DNA of 64,000 bases, taken from positions 4,076,375 to 4,140,374 of the forward strand of contig JAKZAN010000002.1 of NCBI GenBank assembly GCA_023053545.1, written 5' to 3'. Made by a program: the position numbers and the translations under genes. Origin of the DNA: Lepidurus packardi. Lineage: Eukaryota > Arthropoda > Branchiopoda > Notostraca > Triopsidae. The notes under the pieces are model-generated. The model searched no databases and was not told the DNA's origin. It saw only the letters and a program-made list of their open reading frames with translations. Positions 59,580 through 64,000 of the stretch are shown one piece after another (the first letter of the stretch is position 1; the number at the start of each line of letters is the position of its first letter).

Positions 59580-60050
59580 CGTTCTTGGCATTCAAATTCG
59601 GGACCATGACGTCACGAACGTGTAGTATAGTATAACTTACGATGCTTTCGATGTTACTAAGGTCGGTTTTTCCCACCTGTAGCACAGGAAATCCGTCCTT
59701 GGTGACACTTGATCTCTACAAGCCGTTGGGCGAGCGAATTTCTAAGCATGGAAGTAAACAGTACCACACTAACGCCATGATACTTCAATGACGTCACGGA
59801 AGTGTGAAGGTGTTAACAGTGGTTGCTGTTTATTTCCATGCTTGGAAATTCGCTCGCTCATAGGTCAAATGTCACTAAGATCTACTTTTTCCCTGCTTAT
59901 AGCACAGGGAATTCGCCCTTAGTGACATTTGATCTTTACAAACCTATGCGCAAGCGAATTTCTAAGCATGGCAGTAAACGGTAACGCGTAAAGCATCGAC
60001 ACGTCCATGAGGTCGTGAGCAAAAAGCCTACTAGTAACTCGTGAACGACT
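59580..60050. repeat. Composite of ACGTCA-family copies with large palindromes
   Basis: Arms 59730-59761 and 59826-59857 are inverted complements with 2 mismatches in 32, around a central TGACGTCA. A second palindrome has perfect 15-bp arms TCAAATGTCACTAAG (59865-59879) and CTTAGTGACATTTGA (59918-59932), with an inner CCCTG/CAGGG stem. A third copy of the GCGAATTTCTAAGCATGG block follows in direct orientation near 59955. Matches the copy at 63390-63620. Confidence 0.85.
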
Positions 60051-61634
60051 AACTAAAAAAAATCGGAAAAAAGTCTTTCTTTAATAAGGAAATTCGCGAA
60101 ATAATGTGTTTCGCGCTTGACAGAAAGAAAAATATAATGAAATATTAGACGTTTTGCTCTTTTTAGAAAGCGAATTCTCTTTTTTTGCTTTTAGGCTTGG
60201 TACTTTAAGCACTTGAAGATGAATGTTGGTCGCCGAACTGAAGCTGTATATGAAAGTGGAGTTTTAGCTGGAGAACTAAGCTTACGAGTAGTGCCAAGAA
60301 AAAGTTGCAAGTGGCAGGGACCATTTTTGATGGGATTTGTCGCATTACGGACTTATATAATGCTGCGGACGCTGGACGCCAATCCAATCGAATCTGTCAT
60401 GCGGAACAACCCCATGGATCGCATGGGGGCCGTTCACATATCCAGCGTCAGTCAGCAGAGAGGCAATAATGCCTGTCGCTTATTATTATTCACTTGTGTG
60501 CTGTGCCAGCACGCTATTCTTGCCTTCTGTTACACCCAAAATATAATACAATATGAACTCCACTACACTGTACTACATCTCATTCTCCCGCGCTCGTCGT
60601 CATCAAAAGAAAAGAGAACAAAAAGGGGCGAAAGTAGGGTGGACAAGAGAAGGGGGGAGGTCACCGAGAAAATGGACTTTTGCTCGCCTGGGACAATAGG
60701 CACGAATTAGGACACCGACCATTCTTTCGGATCCTTTTCTTTTCTCGCTTTCTGTAACCGCCCATTATTGCCATCCAACACGTTTATATCGTAATCAGCG
60801 CTCTCTAATCAACATCCGAACCCCCTTAAAGTGCACCTTAAACAGCGCCTGCACTTGCACCTGCTTGGCCTCAGGACACCCTCCTCCCTTAATCTCTGTC
60901 TCTTTTCGAAAAAGCAACAATGTCGAGAAAGTTGACACGATGGCTCGCAACTTTTTCTCACACACAAAGCAAAAAAAAAAAAGAAAAAATGACACGAACC
61001 CTCCCGGAAAGCGCTTTCCACCTATAATTAAGTTTATAACTTAAAGTCGACTTGATCTTTTCTTGGATATAAGGGTTTTATCCCAGAAACGAAAACAAGA
61101 AATAAAATAAAAAATATAAATACTTTTCTTTCTTAGAAAAAGATGACTTATCAGGAGATACAACGCTTTTGAAGAACATCCCATGGTCTCAAAAGACGAG
61201 CCGAACTCAAGTATGCGTAAATGATGAAATAACTTGAAATTAAGCAAGACTTTCGAAAAAGACGCCTAACAAAGTCCTAAGAGAGAATAAGACACGAGAA
61301 ATAAGACTTAGATTTGAAAATAAAAAAATACATAAAAACTCCAAATGTCACATAGCGCTTGCGCGTTCAAACACACATGTCACGCGAAGTTTTCTTTTGA
61401 AAAAAACATAAAATAAAAAAACTGACAGCATGTCTTCATTCATCTTCTCAGCATTCACACCGCACTCATACACTTCTTTTAACCTCATAAGCATGTCAAC
61501 TCAACCTCAACCTTGGCGTGTTAATCTTCTTCTCAAAAGTAATATTACTAAGCACAGTATCTAGTAAGTAGAAAAACCCTTACTTTTATGGTAATTATAA
61601 TAAATAACTATAATATAGTTAAAATTATTATATA
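60051..61634. other. No recognised gene
   Basis: A plus-strand frame (60213-60710, 165 codons) follows an acceptor-like TTTTTTTGCTTTTAG near 60195, but I recognise no domain and see no matching donor-exon chain. The remainder is A+T-rich. Confidence 0.35.
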
Positions 61635-62186
61635 CAGTAGATGCCGCTTATTTTGATCAGGTTTGTCAATTGGATATTGATTCAATTACGCAGAGATTCT
61701 AATAACCGAAAATCGGAAATATGCACTAAAATACTACGGTTAATCGGCGCGTGCAAGGAACTGGCTTGTTTAAACCAAAGAAACAAAGCATCTTCTACTT
61801 TTTGACACTTTCCCACACGTTTCCTTTTTCACAGATTCACTATACCCACTACTGTTTATAGAAATCGAATCTTGAGTTCTTGCATTCTGCGATCTTGAAT
61901 CTCGAAATCTGCTATCTTGAATCTTGAGTTCTTGAATTCTGTGAACTCAAAGTGCAAAATAGCAGAATTCAAGAAATCGAATCTCGAAGTTTTTTAGTTC
62001 TACGATCTTGAATTCCTGAGTTCTTTAGAATTCCTTGAATTTGAAATCCGCGATCTTGAATCTTGAGGTCTTGATTTTTGCGATCTTGAATCCTGAGTTC
62101 TTAAATACCCGACCTTGAATCTTTTTTATAATTTGATTCCATGGCTGATTCTAATAACCAGTGATCACAATAAGCAGCATTCACTG
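61635..62186. mobile_element. Non-autonomous TA-flanked DNA transposon, copy B
   Basis: 552 bp, starting CAGTAGATGCCGCTTATTTT at 61635 and ending with CACTG at 62186 (inverse CAGTGAATGCTGCTTATTGTG), with TA on both sides (61633-61634 and 62187-62188). It shares terminal and internal sequence with copy A, including the GATCTTGAATCTTGAGTTC-type internal repeats and TGATTCCATGGCTGATTCT near the right end. No open transposase. Confidence 0.85.
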
Positions 62187-63389
62187 TATATCATTACATC
62201 AACTTGTGGTTATTCATTACATCAACTTCTGGTTATTCTCCCTTATTGCTGCAATGGTTTTTCCTAACAAAAAAAGAAGAAAAAAAGCCGTTTGTTACGA
62301 AGGTTCATTTAATCCTCCGAAAGCTCTGAACGTTAAAGCCCGACAGGGAGATACACGAGTCCTAAATTTGCTTCACTAATAGGAAAATGTGTTACGTTAA
62401 ATCTAGCCTACCCATTTAAGAGTGAAACGACCTTTTACAATTTAGCCTCCCCGATCCGTCATCCTGGGGGCCCCAAAGCAAAAGCGGGTAAGATTCTATC
62501 AAATTCCAATATCCTTCACAAATACCCCAAACTCGCAGTTATTTCCCTTCTCTCCTTCTCCAACAAACTTATTCCAATGAATTCCGAGTGCGTTCGTGTA
62601 CCGCAAGGCACCTTTCACGTGGGAAAACGTGAGAGAGTAATGCGAGATGGCTTTTCAAAACCTATAATGCTCGTATCTCTTTGGGGCTCCTGTGAGCTCC
62701 CGTATATGCTCGTGATACTCCTCGAGTTCTTGACTTGTGGTCTGCTGTGTCTTTTTCCCTCAAACGTTGCAACATTGCATATACAAGATCACTTTCCCAG
62801 TCAGGAATGATCCATCGCTCCTGACCCGCGACAAGGCAAGGGGAGAGAGGCGGAGCCTAAAGGGAGTTGAAGGATGGATCGAGGAGGGCAAAGTTGACAA
62901 TCTGCAAAAGTCGCGTCAAGCATGCGAAAAATATCCTTCAATGTTTACTTGCGAACCGCAACCGTTAACGCCTAATGAGGCAAACGTTCGGAGCCTGTTG
63001 TTACACTGTACAGACATGCGTAGCTTCTCTCCCCAAATGTCACGTTTACTGGCGGCAGACGGGACTGACACAAGACTTTTCATTTGACACCTCCAAGTCT
63101 TGGTCGCATTCCCTTTCCGCCTACATCCTTTGCCATTAACATTGCGACATTGTACGAATATCTGCGTTTTATGTAGCATCACGGGCTTAAACACATATCT
63201 TTAAACGCTATAATTGGAAGACGCTGCCAAGAAAGTGCCTTTTCAAGGCCACGTTTGGGCTTTTTTGTGAACTCGACTTCTTCGGGATCCTTGTTTTGCG
63301 TATGAACCTTTCGCATTATTAAAAGGCATCAACAAATAGTTCCTAGTGATATTTTTGCTTATATCAGGAAACTAGCAACATGACCTATC
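62187..63389. other. No recognised gene
   Basis: No supported coding region. A pair of overlapping plus-strand frames at 62577-63087 shows no domain. Confidence 0.4.
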
Positions 63390-63740
63390 AAATAAATTTC
63401 TGCAAATGGGATCGCGTGACATCACACAAGGACTCGAGATGTTACTAAGGTCGCTTTTCCCTACCTGTAACATAGGGAATTCGTCCTTAATGACATTTGT
63501 TCTTTACAAGCCTATGGGCGAGCGAATTTCTGAGCATGGAAGTAAACAGTATGGTACTTGCATGACGTAATGAGAAAATAAATCTGCCAATACTTCGTGA
63601 ACGACTAAGTAAAAACAAGTGAGAAACGTTATTTTTTCCGAGAATAATGCCGACTACAAACCAACTTTATATTTTAAAATATAATTTTTCATATTTGGTT
63701 TGGCTGGCTATTGCCTTTTAAAAGCCTAACGATATGAGGG
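63390..63740. repeat. ACGTCA-family element copy
   Basis: Contains GTTACTAAGGTCGCTTTTCC, CCCTA/TAGGG inner stem, GCGAGCGAATTTCTGAGCAT, AAGTAAACAGTA, CATGACGTAATGAG, TTCGTGAACGACTAAGTAAA and GGCTATTGCCTTTTAA, in the same order as the 59.6-60.0 kb and other copies. The last 260 bases of the window show nothing further. Confidence 0.7.
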
Positions 63741-64000
63741 GGAAAATGGCGTTAAGACGTCAAGCTAAAGCCAGTAAGGTTCTTAATGGGAGCGTCGACA
63801 AAGAGATCAAAGATCCCGTTTTCATGGTTTGCATCTCCGCTTTTGGATCTTAACGATTTAATTAGAAGTTTTCATAGTTACGGGAAGTTAGGAAATCCAA
63901 TCTGGTGTCAAGCTCGGCTGTGTGTGTATGTGTGTTGGCGCGTTCCGGCGAAAAATAGCTTATGAATGCAAGGCTTTGTTCCTCTACTGTGCTTCTCGCT

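Overview
This window is animal nuclear DNA, most likely from an arthropod. It holds spliced genes with GT-AG introns, an innexin closest by eye to the arthropod Inx1/ogre type, metazoan collagen-receptor (discoidin domain receptor, DDR) genes, an intact Tigger/pogo transposon and many A+T-rich dispersed repeats. A short interstitial TTAGG run fits the arthropod telomere motif. I cannot fix the species or class from sequence alone.

Layout. 1-4.6 kb: no gene recognised. 4.65-5.93 kb (+): a complete four-exon innexin of 362 aa with introns of only 58-69 nt. 6.6-14.6 kb: a repeat-rich block. It contains two copies of a roughly 900-bp dispersed repeat with an embedded tRNA-like Pol III promoter, one of them split by a complete 2.15-kb Tigger element (501-aa transposase, terminal inverted repeats, TA target duplication). 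It also contains an 80-bp minisatellite of about 12.7 units and smaller tandem repeats. 15.4-19.2 kb (-): a ten-exon gene whose 613-aa product has the signal peptide, discoidin domains and transmembrane segment of a DDR but no kinase domain. 19.2-31.1 kb: flank or long 5' untranslated region with no recognised gene. 31.1-43.7 kb (-): a 16-exon, 1002-aa full-length DDR receptor tyrosine kinase. 43.7-64 kb: no recognised gene; several families of short inverted-repeat elements, one with internal minisatellites and one that forms cruciform-like palindromes.

The main result is the head-to-tail pair of DDR genes. All nine introns of the kinase-less copy have counterparts in the full-length gene at the same place and phase, and the first, third and fourth exons have identical lengths (76, 232 and 148 nt). 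The kinase-less copy ends in a short exon that resembles the exon just before the kinase and stops where the kinase should begin. All its exons join into one uninterrupted reading frame, so it looks like a maintained gene, not a decaying fragment. A plausible inference is that it acts as a collagen-binding decoy or dominant-negative partner of its neighbour. Splice sites were called by eye from reading frame, phase and paralog comparison; transcripts would settle them.
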